Positions 1 through 6,217 of a stretch of DNA of 7,253 nt are shown here, one piece after another. Position 1 is the first letter of the stretch, and every line of letters starts with the position of its first letter. The stretch spans positions 1 to 7,253 of the forward strand of contig JAQUTB010000079.1 of NCBI GenBank assembly GCA_028709985.1, read 5' to 3'. The notes under the pieces were generated by a model. It did no database searches. It saw only the letters and a program-made list of their open reading frames with translations, and was not told the origin of the DNA. The DNA is from Dethiosulfovibrio sp. Its GTDB lineage: Bacteria > Synergistota > Synergistia > Synergistales > Dethiosulfovibrionaceae. The translations under genes and the position numbers were made by a program.

Positions 1-220
1 TGTCGGTCTGGTACTCGATGTGGGAGATGTTGATGGTTATCCCACGCTCTCTCTCCTCAGGTGCCTTGTCGATGTCCTCGAACTTGGAGTAATCGGCGTA
101 TCCCGCGGAGGCGAGGCTCTTGGAGATAGCAGCTGTAAGGCTGGTCTTGCCGTGGTCTATGTGACCGATGGTACCAATGTTAAGATGAGGCTTTGTTCTT
201 GCAAATTTTTCCTTTGCCAT
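1..220 (-). CDS. tuf: Elongation factor Tu, N-terminal part (runs off left edge)
   Basis: EF-Tu is the GTPase that carries aminoacyl-tRNA to the ribosomal A site in the cytoplasm. The 73 visible codons hold the start of the GTP-binding domain: the opening [20 protein letters not shown], the G1/P-loop GHIDHGKT (residues about 19-26), and the switch I region ending [21 protein letters not shown], all highly characteristic of EF-Tu. The full protein is about 400 residues, so roughly 80% lies beyond the left edge. The ATG at 218-220 is preceded by GGGGAGG (231-237) at good spacing. It sits downstream of a tRNA-Thr/Tyr/Thr cluster, the position of tufB in enterobacteria, but with its own promoter candidate and a terminator in between. 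Whether the genome has a second tuf copy cannot be seen. Confidence 0.97.
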   Translation of the reverse strand, partial: MAKEKFARTKPHLNIGTIGHIDHGKTSLTAAISKSLASAGYADYSKFEDIDKAPEERERGITINISHIEYQTD

Positions 221-230
221 GGTAATAATA

Positions 231-237
231 CCTCCCC
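231..237 (-). promoter_or_regulatory. Ribosome binding site of tuf
   Basis: The minus strand reads GGGGAGG, ten bases before the tuf ATG. It fits the anti-Shine-Dalgarno well and fixes the start codon at 218-220. Confidence 0.75.
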
Positions 238-251
238 ATTTACATAAATAC

Positions 252-267
252 GTCCCTTAAAAGGGAC
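252..267 (-). other. Small inverted repeat (hairpin) in the tuf leader
   Basis: The arms GTCCCTT and AAGGGAC can form a 6-7 bp stem with a 2-4 base loop. The hairpin lies about 15 bases upstream of the tuf Shine-Dalgarno and inside the predicted 5' untranslated region. There is no U-tract after it on the minus strand, so it is not a terminator. It could stabilise the mRNA or modulate ribosome loading; that role is inference. Confidence 0.5.
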
Positions 268-294
268 TTTCTTTTCGTACTTCCGGCACTCGAG

Positions 295-305
295 ATTGTA
301 CCATA
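295..305 (-). promoter_or_regulatory. Extended -10 promoter candidate for tuf
   Basis: The minus strand reads TATGG followed by TACAAT (295-300), matching the TRTGn extended -10 motif. No good -35 hexamer is found 16-18 bases upstream (17-bp spacing gives ATCGTA), which is usual for extended -10 promoters. Predicted initiation near 288 would give a leader of about 70 bases. It lies just after the tRNA terminator, so it would give tuf transcription independent of the tRNAs. Confidence 0.5.
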
Positions 306-335
306 ACTTAGGACTGATACGATAGCACCAGCCAC

Positions 336-367
336 AAAAAAAGACCCGGAACGCTCTGCCCGGGTCT
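336..367 (-). terminator. Intrinsic terminator between the tRNA cluster and tuf
   Basis: The minus strand carries AGACCCGG, a 10-base loop and CCGGGTCT, an 8-bp GC-rich stem followed by seven Ts (336-342, the first shared with the stem). It starts nine bases after the CCA end of tRNA-Thr(GGU). It should end the tRNA transcript and any read-through from the tolC-type gene upstream, and it separates tuf from the tRNAs. Confidence 0.85.
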
Positions 368-376
368 CTCATGCTC

Positions 377-452
377 TGGAGCCGACTTCCGGACTCGAAC
401 CGGAGACCCCATCCTTACCATGGATGTGCTCTACCTACTGAGCTAAGTCGGC
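377..452 (-). tRNA. tRNA-Thr, anticodon GGU
   Basis: This is a 76-base cloverleaf: acceptor stem GCCGACT paired with AGTCGGC, discriminator U, and an encoded CCA end (377-379). The anticodon stem CATCC/GGATG encloses the loop ATGGTAA, giving anticodon GGT, which reads ACC/ACU threonine codons. The T-arm contains the usual TTCGAGT loop. It is third in the cluster, the counterpart of E. coli thrT, followed directly by the terminator. Confidence 0.96.
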
Positions 453-471
453 ATCACGTTAAAATTTAAAA

Positions 472-557
472 TGGTGGTAGCGGGTGGATTCGAACCACCG
501 TAGGCGTCCGCCGGCAGATTTACAGTCTGCTGCCTTTGACCACTCGGCCACACTACC
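472..557 (-). tRNA. tRNA-Tyr, anticodon GUA
   Basis: This is an 86-base type II tRNA with a long variable arm, as expected for bacterial tRNA-Tyr. Acceptor GGTAGTG pairs with CGCTACC (one G-U), followed by discriminator A and an encoded CCA. The anticodon stem GCAGA/TCTGC encloses CTGTAAA, giving anticodon GTA. The T-loop is TTCGAAT. It lies 19 bases upstream of tRNA-Thr(GGU), corresponding to E. coli tyrU. Confidence 0.96.
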
Positions 558-571
558 ACGTCATTATTACC

Positions 572-647
572 TGGAGCCGGCAACCAGACTCGAACTGGTG
601 ACCTGCTGATTACAAATCAGCTGCTCTACCAACTGAGCTACGCCGGC
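572..647 (-). tRNA. tRNA-Thr, anticodon UGU
   Basis: This is a 76-base tRNA with acceptor GCCGGCG paired with TGCCGGC, discriminator U and an encoded CCA. The anticodon stem GCTGA/TCAGC encloses TTTGTAA, giving anticodon TGT, which reads ACA and probably ACG threonine codons. The T-loop is TTCGAGT. It is first in the cluster, corresponding to E. coli thrU, and its 5' end lies only 15 bases after the -10 box of the cluster promoter, so the precursor leader is under about ten bases. Confidence 0.96.
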
Positions 648-662
648 CTGCGACAAGAACGT

Positions 663-690
663 ATTATACAGCAAATCCTCGGGATGTCAA
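663..690 (-). promoter_or_regulatory. Consensus sigma70-type promoter of the tRNA cluster
   Basis: The minus strand has a perfect -35 TTGACA (685-690) and a perfect -10 TATAAT (663-668) separated by 16 bases, expected of a strong stable-RNA promoter. Initiation is predicted near 656, about nine bases before tRNA-Thr(UGU). The -35 box contains the TGA stop codon (687-689) of the upstream tolC-type gene, so coding region and promoter share bases. Confidence 0.92.
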
Positions 691-2003
691 CTGTCGGATT
701 TTAACGTGAACCTGCTGGAAGACCCCATCGCGTACTCGAGGTCGGACCTGGCGGTGTAGGTGTCGTAAACGGCGTCCACCAGCTGAGTTTTTGCGTTGGA
801 CAGGGATACCCTGGCGTCCAAGACGTCTATGTTGGTACCGACATTGGCGGTATATCGTTTTAACGCCATTCGGTAGTCCTCCTCGGCGCTTGCCACTTGG
901 TCCCTTGCCACCTCTATCCTCTGGAGAGCGGACTCAAGGTTCAGTTTGCCGGAGGAAATTTCCATGGAGATCTGTTTTTTCAGGTCCTCTATGGAGTGAA
1001 TGAGCTCCTGGGCCGCGGCCTTGGCCTCCCTTTCTTTGGCTAGGCTTTCGCCGCCGTCGAAGAAGGTCCAGGAAGCGGACAGAGAGACCGCCCAATCGTC
1101 GTTACCGTTGGGGAAGAAGGAGTTGTCCGCCTCCTTGAGCTGGGCCTGAAGACCAACCTGTGGCCCTCTCGTGCCGGCAGCAGCTTTCGCCATGGATAGC
1201 GCGGACTGTCTGGATCGTTCCAGCGATACAAGCTCAGGCCTGTAGGCCATCGCAGCTGAGAGGGGATCCTCTGGGACCGTTTTGTCCGACACGGAGGTCT
1301 CAGACTCGGGGAGGATATATCCGTCCTTTAAGCCCGCTCCCACGGCACGCTCAAGGGCGCTCCAACCTACCTCGACTGCGTTTTCCGCTTTTATAACGTT
1401 GAGTTTTCCATCGGAGACGTCGACTTGAACCCTGAGCACCTGGTTTTTGGCGACTACGCCGTATTTATAGAACGATTCGACCTGAGAGAGGTGCTCCTTT
1501 GCTAAATCAAGGGCCTCCTGGGCGACGAGAAGCTTTGCCCTGGCCCTCTGGAGAGAGTAGTATGCCTTCCTGACGCCGTTCTCCACCGCCTGGCCTGTCC
1601 TGACCGACTGGGCCTGAACTCCCTGTAGCGCGAGCTCTTTGGCCTTTATGGCGTTGGGGACTGTCCCGCTGCTGTAGAGAAGCCAGTTTAGGCTAAGAGC
1701 CGCCTGATAGGCGTTTTGCCAACCCGCAAAGGCCATACCACCGCCGCCACCGATGACGGGATAGGTCGTGTCGTCCTTCGAGAACTGGGCCGCGAGGGAC
1801 ACCCCCAGCTGGGGCAGTCTTGACGCCCTAGCCTGATCTATCTGCTGCCTGGCCTGCTCCTCTTTCGAGAGAGAGGCCATTAGGACGGGGTTGTTATCGT
1901 AGGCCAGCTCCAGGGCCTTCTCGACGGTTAGGATATCTTGGGCCAACAGAGGACCTGCAAGGGACGACAGCAACAGTACCCCCACAAAAAAACTTCGAAC
2001 CAT
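687..2003 (-). CDS. TolC-family outer-membrane efflux channel
   Basis: This is a 438-residue protein of the outer-membrane efflux protein (OEP/TolC) family, which forms trimeric channels across outer membrane and periplasm as the exit duct of RND or ABC efflux pumps and type I secretion. It has a signal peptide with probable cleavage after residue 21 (LLA|QD). Two long helical OEP repeats follow, at about 26-225 and 245-425, with family landmarks YRPEL (255-259), WTFFDGG (312-318) and a C-terminal stretch with NIDVLDAR (391-398). Length is normal and no lipobox is present. The first predicted outer loop carries five consecutive glycines (85-89). The ATG has the Shine-Dalgarno AAAGGTGG (2011-2018) seven bases upstream. 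It follows mgtE by 29 bp, so co-transcription is likely. No adaptor or inner-membrane pump gene is present here, so the substrate cannot be assigned, and no terminator follows before the tRNA promoter. Confidence 0.93.
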   Translation of the reverse strand: MVRSFFVGVLLLSSLAGPLLAQDILTVEKALELAYDNNPVLMASLSKEEQARQQIDQARASRLPQLGVSLAAQFSKDDTTYPVIGGGGGMAFAGWQNAYQAALSLNWLLYSSGTVPNAIKAKELALQGVQAQSVRTGQAVENGVRKAYYSLQRARAKLLVAQEALDLAKEHLSQVESFYKYGVVAKNQVLRVQVDVSDGKLNVIKAENAVEVGWSALERAVGAGLKDGYILPESETSVSDKTVPEDPLSAAMAYRPELVSLERSRQSALSMAKAAAGTRGPQVGLQAQLKEADNSFFPNGNDDWAVSLSASWTFFDGGESLAKEREAKAAAQELIHSIEDLKKQISMEISSGKLNLESALQRIEVARDQVASAEEDYRMALKRYTANVGTNIDVLDARVSLSNAKTQLVDAVYDTYTARSDLEYAMGSSSRFTLKSDS

Positions 2004-2032
2004 AGGATTGCCACCTTTCTATATACAACGGA

Positions 2033-3373
2033 CTAACTTCCCAGGATCCTCCTGGCTATCTCAAAATAGACTATCAAACCGAACACGTCCACTATAGTAG
2101 TTATAAATGGACCGGACATTATTGCCGGATCGAGCTTCAGAGCCCTGGCGATGAGAGGAAGCATGGCTCCAGCCAGGTTGCCCATCAAGACCACCGATAC
2201 TATCGCAAGAGTTAGCACGACGGCCACGTCAAGTCCGGTGTCCAACATCAAAGCCCTGGCAAACCCCAAAACCGCCAGGGCACAGCCGAGCAGAAGCCCT
2301 GAAGCCGTCTCCCTCAGGATTATTCGGCCTATATCCTTCCTGGTAATATCGCCAACGGTCATACCCCTTATCATGAGGGTAGAGGCCTGAGTCCCAGCGT
2401 TACCGCCTGTTCCTATCAGGAGAGGTATAAAGTAAGTCAAGGCCACCACCGTCTGTATCGTGGGAGAGTAGTACTTGAGGACCGACGAGGTAAAGGCCTC
2501 TGTGACTATGCATATCACCAACCACAGGAACCGCTTTCTGGCCATGGTGAACAGGTTTACCTCAAGGTAGCTGTCGTCCACCGGCTGTATACCGGCCATC
2601 CTCTCGAAGTCCTCTGTGGCCTCGTCCTCCAGTATATCCAGTACGTCGTCGAAGGTAACTATTCCCACGAGCCTGTTTTCCTTGTCGGTAACTGGAATCG
2701 TGTGGAGGTCGTAACGGGACATCACCCTGGCGACCCCCTCCTGGTCAGTGGTGGTGGTAACGTATACCGGCTGATCGTCCATTATGGACTCGACCTCGGT
2801 CTTGGACCCAGCCATTATAAGATCCTCAAGCTCCACCACTCCCTGAAGATGCCTGGCCTCGTCTATCACGAAACAGGTGTATATGGTCTCTTTTTTTCTG
2901 GCCACCGACCTTATCCTGGCCACGGCCTCTTCCGCTGTCATGCCCTTTTTGAGGTCGATAAACTCGGGGGTCATGACCCTGCCAGCGGAATCCTCTGGGT
3001 AGTTCAAAAGCCTGTTTGCGAGCTGTCTCTCATCAGGAGAAAGCTGCTGAAGGAGTTTTTTAACCGTTTTAGCAGGCAGTTCGTCCAGGAGTACCGTCCG
3101 GTCGTCGTCGGACATGTCCTCTATTATCTCCCTGACCTCCCTGTCCGTCACGTGCTCTATGAGCCGCTGCTGTTCGTCCCATCTCATCAACTCAAAGACC
3201 TCTATGGCTAGGTCCTTGGGAAGAAGCCTGAAATAAAGCACCATCTGAGAGGAGGATAGATCCTCCATTCCCTCAGCTATATCCACCGGCTCCATGGCCG
3301 AGAGATATTCCTTTGCCTCGGGGAAAGCCTTATTGTTCAGCAGAAGGCCTATTCGATCAAACCATTCCTTCAC
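2033..3373 (-). CDS. mgtE: Magnesium transporter MgtE
   Basis: MgtE is a dimeric inner-membrane Mg2+ channel whose cytoplasmic domains sense Mg2+ and close the pore. This 446-residue protein has the full architecture: acidic helical N domain (about 1-130), two CBS domains (about 131-190 and 195-255), a connecting plug helix (about 256-278) and five predicted membrane helices (about 280-444). The signature GTGGNAGTQ (321-329) and the pore aspartate in KLDPAI (Asp415, matching the key aspartate of Thermus MgtE) are intact. The assigned start is GTG at 3371-3373, with AAGGG five bases upstream. A stronger Shine-Dalgarno lies further up, perfectly spaced for an in-frame ATA, so the start is not fully certain. 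It follows the cyclase gene by 58 bp and precedes the tolC-type gene by 29 bp. The 58-bp gap is too short for an M-box Mg2+ riboswitch. Confidence 0.95.
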   Translation of the reverse strand: MKEWFDRIGLLLNNKAFPEAKEYLSAMEPVDIAEGMEDLSSSQMVLYFRLLPKDLAIEVFELMRWDEQQRLIEHVTDREVREIIEDMSDDDRTVLLDELPAKTVKKLLQQLSPDERQLANRLLNYPEDSAGRVMTPEFIDLKKGMTAEEAVARIRSVARKKETIYTCFVIDEARHLQGVVELEDLIMAGSKTEVESIMDDQPVYVTTTTDQEGVARVMSRYDLHTIPVTDKENRLVGIVTFDDVLDILEDEATEDFERMAGIQPVDDSYLEVNLFTMARKRFLWLVICIVTEAFTSSVLKYYSPTIQTVVALTYFIPLLIGTGGNAGTQASTLMIRGMTVGDITRKDIGRIILRETASGLLLGCALAVLGFARALMLDTGLDVAVVLTLAIVSVVLMGNLAGAMLPLIARALKLDPAIMSGPFITTIVDVFGLIVYFEIARRILGS

Positions 3374-3378
3374 GTTTA

Positions 3379-3406
3379 CCCTTGGGTCTATGACACTCCC
3401 TCCCTT
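3379..3406 (-). promoter_or_regulatory. Two alternative ribosome binding sites before mgtE
   Basis: The proximal site AAGGG (3379-3383) is five bases from the GTG start at 3371-3373. The distal site AAGGGAGGG (3398-3406) is stronger but is 24 bases from that GTG. It is six bases from an in-frame ATA (3389-3391), which would add six residues, and directly abuts a GTG-TCA-TAG mini-frame (3388-3396). The pair makes the real mgtE start ambiguous. Confidence 0.45.
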
Positions 3407-3431
3407 CGTCGCCGTGTTCGTTCCCAGACCA

Positions 3432-5213
3432 TTAGGGTATCACGCAGAGGCCATTCCCTTCAACATCGAAACAGAAAGTGTTTCGATTTTTTTTCGCTCT
3501 GTACATGAGCGAGTCGGCCCTCTGGAGGATTGACTCAGCCGTATCGCCATCTTGAAAGGTGGTCCCGCCGATGCTAAAGGAGAGTTTAATTCCGTCTATC
3601 CCCACGTCGCTCACGCCTCTGAGTAAAGCCTTGCCCTTTTCCACCAAGGTATCGCAGGCTAGGCCCGGGAGGATGCACATGAACTCGTCTCCACCGTAGC
3701 GTCCCACTACGAAGTCACTACAGGTCTCAAGCAGAAAACCAGCCGCGTTAGTCAAGATCCTGTCGCCGAAAAGATGACCAAGAAGATCGTTGATCTCCTT
3801 AAATTTATCCAGATCTATCACCATGAGGCCAAGAGAAGCCCCTTCCTCGTGGCAACGAGCTATCTCCCTCTCCAGCGTGGACATAAGGCTACGGCGGTTA
3901 AAAAGACCGGTAAGGTCGTCGATCGTGGCCTGTTTGAAGAGCGCCTGGTTGGCCAGTTTAAGCTGCTCCTCCGCCTGTTTTCTGAGCGATAGCTCGCGGG
4001 AGATCGTCTCCGAGGCGATGCGATCCCGCTCTATCTGCCTTTTAATCCTTCGCACCATTCTATTGATGCTTTTCTCCAGCTTACGCAGCTCTACAAGGCT
4101 CACGCTCTTGATCCTGTGGTCCAGATCCCCTGAGGCAATACGATCTATATCCTCCAATATTGCCTTAACCTGAACGGAGAGGTATCGATGGACCAGAAAG
4201 AGCACTATCGCCAACACCAGGGTTAGGGCTAAGAAGATCACCGCCATCTCCGTCAACTTGGACCGTATATCCCCGTTAGCCACCTTAGACGAGAAAAGGG
4301 TGAACAGCACCAAGTTCAGGTTATCCCCCGATGCGGAGGTGTCATCCTCAAAATCCAGGTAAAGCCACCTGCCATTGAGATCGTCAGTAAAGGACCTAGA
4401 TATGGTTTTTCTGTCTTCGAAGACCATTAGGGCCTGGTCCCTGACGTCCTCTGGATCGACACCTGCGTCAGCCAGGGTCGACCTCAGGGAGGTCTCGTCC
4501 ATTCCCGAGATTCGCCCATTTCTGTTTATCGTAACTCCCAACACGAAATCGTCGACTTTCTCCCTCGCCCTCGCTAAAACGCCATCGAACGAAAAATATT
4601 CGTCCTTCAGCCGATGTATACCTTTATCGGACACCCCGATGCTTATCAGGTAACGGCCGTCCTCGGTAGGGATATAACCGTATTTGTGGATTTTACCTGG
4701 ATGATTTAGATCGCGACTCCACGGGTCCACCACCGGCCCGAGGCGGTTGAAGATCGACAGAAGTTGCTTATAGAAGGGGGGCCATCTTTTAAAGTCCATA
4801 CCCAGGCTACCTGGATCCGAGCTGAACAGGATTACGCCTTCCCGATCTATAACGTTGAGTCTTACGTCCTCCTCCTGCCTGTGAAGGAGATAGCTTACGC
4901 CCTTCTTAAGGGGCGCTAAATCGCAGGAGACGTCCCAACCGGACGAGTACATACCGCTACAGTGAACAAGGGCGTTCTTTATGGACTCGTCCACCACGTC
5001 ATCGGCCATCATAAGGCCACGGTTGATCAGCTTTATCTCCTCAACCAGAAAGGATTCCTTCGTGTTCCTGTTATTCTCAAAGAGCTCCATCCTATAGCTA
5101 CGATACTCGCAAAAGGAGCAGAGAAAGAGAAGAGCCACGACAAGCAGGGCACATACCGACAGAACAGTGGACATCCTGAACAGCAGGGATTGCCCAAATC
5201 TACTTTCCCTCAT
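3432..5213 (-). CDS. Membrane-anchored diguanylate cyclase (sensor-HAMP-GGDEF)
   Basis: This protein should make cyclic di-GMP from two GTP in response to a periplasmic signal. Numbering the 593-residue form: membrane helix 10-32; periplasmic sensor about 35-322 with Cache-like pieces (VIDREGVILFSS, 121-132); second helix about 323-345; HAMP about 346-394; coiled coil about 395-430; GGDEF domain 430-593. Catalytic features are intact: DDLTGLFNRR (432-441), the metal-binding IDLDKF stretch (466-471) and the exact GGDEF (507-511). The inhibitory RxxD site is not recognisable: the aligned residues read CSDF. Cys85 and Cys97 could form a periplasmic disulfide. I chose the ATG at 5211-5213 because AAAGGAGGT (5219-5227) lies five bases before it; an ATG 24 bases upstream has no such site and would be only about 11 bases from the predicted transcript start. 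No EAL domain is present. The ligand is unknown. Confidence 0.92.
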   Translation of the reverse strand: MRESRFGQSLLFRMSTVLSVCALLVVALLFLCSFCEYRSYRMELFENNRNTKESFLVEEIKLINRGLMMADDVVDESIKNALVHCSGMYSSGWDVSCDLAPLKKGVSYLLHRQEEDVRLNVIDREGVILFSSDPGSLGMDFKRWPPFYKQLLSIFNRLGPVVDPWSRDLNHPGKIHKYGYIPTEDGRYLISIGVSDKGIHRLKDEYFSFDGVLARAREKVDDFVLGVTINRNGRISGMDETSLRSTLADAGVDPEDVRDQALMVFEDRKTISRSFTDDLNGRWLYLDFEDDTSASGDNLNLVLFTLFSSKVANGDIRSKLTEMAVIFLALTLVLAIVLFLVHRYLSVQVKAILEDIDRIASGDLDHRIKSVSLVELRKLEKSINRMVRRIKRQIERDRIASETISRELSLRKQAEEQLKLANQALFKQATIDDLTGLFNRRSLMSTLEREIARCHEEGASLGLMVIDLDKFKEINDLLGHLFGDRILTNAAGFLLETCSDFVVGRYGGDEFMCILPGLACDTLVEKGKALLRGVSDVGIDGIKLSFSIGGTTFQDGDTAESILQRADSLMYRAKKNRNTFCFDVEGNGLCVIP

Positions 5214-5218
5214 CTGCG

Positions 5219-5227
5219 ACCTCCTTT
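5219..5227 (-). promoter_or_regulatory. Strong ribosome binding site deciding the cyclase start
   Basis: The minus strand reads AAAGGAGGT, nearly the full anti-Shine-Dalgarno complement, five bases before the ATG at 5211-5213. It lies inside the longer possible reading frame starting at 5237 and argues against that longer start. Confidence 0.8.
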
Positions 5228-5254
5228 CTCGTCCCATATTAAGACACTCTTTGA

Positions 5255-5283
5255 ACTATACCCTACAAACAGATCAAGCTCAA
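5255..5283 (-). promoter_or_regulatory. Promoter of the cyclase-mgtE-tolC operon
   Basis: The minus strand has -35 TTGAGC (5278-5283), a 17-base spacer and -10 TATAGT (5255-5260), four of six and five of six matches to consensus. It lies just downstream of the rpsI terminator. Initiation is predicted near 5248, giving a leader of about 35 bases to the ATG at 5213. As no other clear promoter or terminator is seen before 690, it may serve all three genes. Confidence 0.65.
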
Positions 5284-5294
5284 TAAGAAGGTAT

Positions 5295-5325
5295 AAAAAA
5301 AGAGCCGAGGATATCCTCGGCTCTT
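5295..5325 (-). terminator. Intrinsic terminator after rpsI
   Basis: A perfect 26-base palindrome (5300-5325) forms a stem of about 11 bp, GAGCCGAGG against CCTCGGCTC plus flanking A-T pairs, with an ATAT loop. Seven Ts follow on the minus strand (5295-5301). It starts 15 bases after the rpsI stop codon and ends the rplM-rpsI transcript. The plus strand has no U-tract, so it works one way only. Confidence 0.95.
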
Positions 5326-5340
5326 CGGCAAAGTTCTGAA

Positions 5341-5733
5341 CTAACGCTTGGAGAACTGGTACTTCGCTCTTGCGCCCTTCTGGCCGTACTTCTTACGCTC
5401 GACCATACGGGAATCCCGACATAGCATACCGGCCCTCTTAAGGGCTGGACGAAGCTCGGGGTTTATCTTGATGAGGGCCCTGGCGATGCCGAGGCGAACC
5501 GCTCCGGCCTGGCCGGTGAGACCGCCGCCGTGGGCGTTGACGTAGACGTCAAGCTTGCCCTCAACCCCTGCGGTCTTGAGAGGCTCAAGAGCCTGGGTAA
5601 CCCAGCAAAGCCTGGGAAAATATTCCTGTACATCCCTCTCGTTGACGAGGATCTTGCCCTCGCCAGGAGCTATACGAACTCGGGCAACGGCGTTCTTTCT
5701 CCTGCCTGTTCCCCATGTGTAGGAAGTCTGCAT
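5341..5733 (-). CDS. rpsI: 30S ribosomal protein S9 (uS9)
   Basis: S9 is a small-subunit protein of the 30S head whose C-terminal tail reaches the P-site tRNA. The 130-residue product shows the family features in order: [14 protein letters not shown] near the N-terminus, GKILVN, the glycine-rich [23 protein letters not shown] region cut here as [10 protein letters not shown], and the basic tail ending YQFSKR, with the terminal SKR that contacts tRNA. The ATG at 5731-5733 has GGAGGT (5743-5748) nine bases upstream and gives the usual length; a TTG 24 bases further up would place that site inside the gene. It follows rplM by 26 bp, the conserved L13-S9 pair, and is followed by a strong terminator. 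Confidence 0.98.
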   Translation of the reverse strand: MQTSYTWGTGRRKNAVARVRIAPGEGKILVNERDVQEYFPRLCWVTQALEPLKTAGVEGKLDVYVNAHGGGLTGQAGAVRLGIARALIKINPELRPALKRAGMLCRDSRMVERKKYGQKGARAKYQFSKR

Positions 5734-5759
5734 GTCCAATCTACCTCCGTATGACAAAA

Positions 5760-6188
5760 CTAGATGTTCATCTCCACGGGCTTCTGAGCCGCGTGGGGAT
5801 GGACAGGTCCAGCATATACCTTAAGCTTCCGGGTCATCTGAAGCTTGTTCCGAGGAACCATGCCCTTTACGACCTTCTCTATGAGCCTCTCAGGGAATTT
5901 ACGAAGGATCTCTCCGTAAGTAGTTTCCTTGAAACCACCAGGATATCCCGAATGGCTGTAGACCTTCTTATCGATCTTTCTACCGGTAAGCCTGATCTTC
6001 TCGGCGTTTATGACTACGACAAAATCTCCAGTGTCGACGTGGGGCGTGTAAGTGGGCTTGTGTTTGCCCATAAGAACCATAGCCACCTGGGCAGCGAGCC
6101 TACCGAGTGGTTTATCGGTGGCATCGACAACGTACCAGCAACGCTGGAGGGTGCCCTTCTTGGCCATGAAGGTGCGGTGATCGCTCAT
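5760..6188 (-). CDS. rplM: 50S ribosomal protein L13 (uL13)
   Basis: L13 is an early-assembling 50S protein that binds 23S rRNA. The 142-residue product has the characteristic N-terminal [17 protein letters not shown], then [25 protein letters not shown], the SGYPGG turn, a GMVPRNKL segment and the C-terminal [13 protein letters not shown], all typical of uL13. The chosen ATG at 6186-6188 has AAGGAGAG (6197-6204) eight bases upstream and gives normal length. An ATG at 6212 adds eight unlikely residues and lies upstream of that site; an internal ATG at the MAKKG segment has no ribosome site. First gene of the rplM-rpsI operon. In E. coli L13 represses its own operon; no clear operator structure is visible in the short leader here. 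Confidence 0.98.
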   Translation of the reverse strand: MSDHRTFMAKKGTLQRCWYVVDATDKPLGRLAAQVAMVLMGKHKPTYTPHVDTGDFVVVINAEKIRLTGRKIDKKVYSHSGYPGGFKETTYGEILRKFPERLIEKVVKGMVPRNKLQMTRKLKVYAGPVHPHAAQKPVEMNI

Positions 6189-6217
6189 TCCCAACACTCT
6201 CCTTGTATTCATCCAAT

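Noticed and set aside
651..696. Hairpin across the tRNA promoter (CGACA with TGTCG, plus ATCC/GGAT)
   Set aside because: The stems are only four to five pairs with a long interrupted loop; not distinguishable from chance.
2702..3211. 169-codon open frame on the plus strand
   Set aside because: It is wholly antisense to mgtE, whose domain structure is complete, and its translation resembles no family I know. It is a shadow frame.
3388..3396. GTG-TCA-TAG mini-frame as a leader peptide for mgtE
   Set aside because: Two codons, with the Shine-Dalgarno only a base or two from the GTG, is too short and too close to call as a real coding unit; mentioned only within the mgtE start discussion.
3374..3431. 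Mg2+ riboswitch (M-box) before mgtE
   Set aside because: Only 58 bases are available and there is no terminator or complex fold; an M-box needs well over 100 bases.
5214..5237. Longer N-terminus for the cyclase starting at the ATG at 5237
   Set aside because: No Shine-Dalgarno precedes it and it would start about 11 bases after the predicted transcript start, whereas AAAGGAGGT sits ideally before the ATG at 5213.
5734..5757. TTG-initiated extension of rpsI
   Set aside because: The GGAGGT ribosome site lies within it, and the ATG at 5733 gives the normal 130-residue S9.
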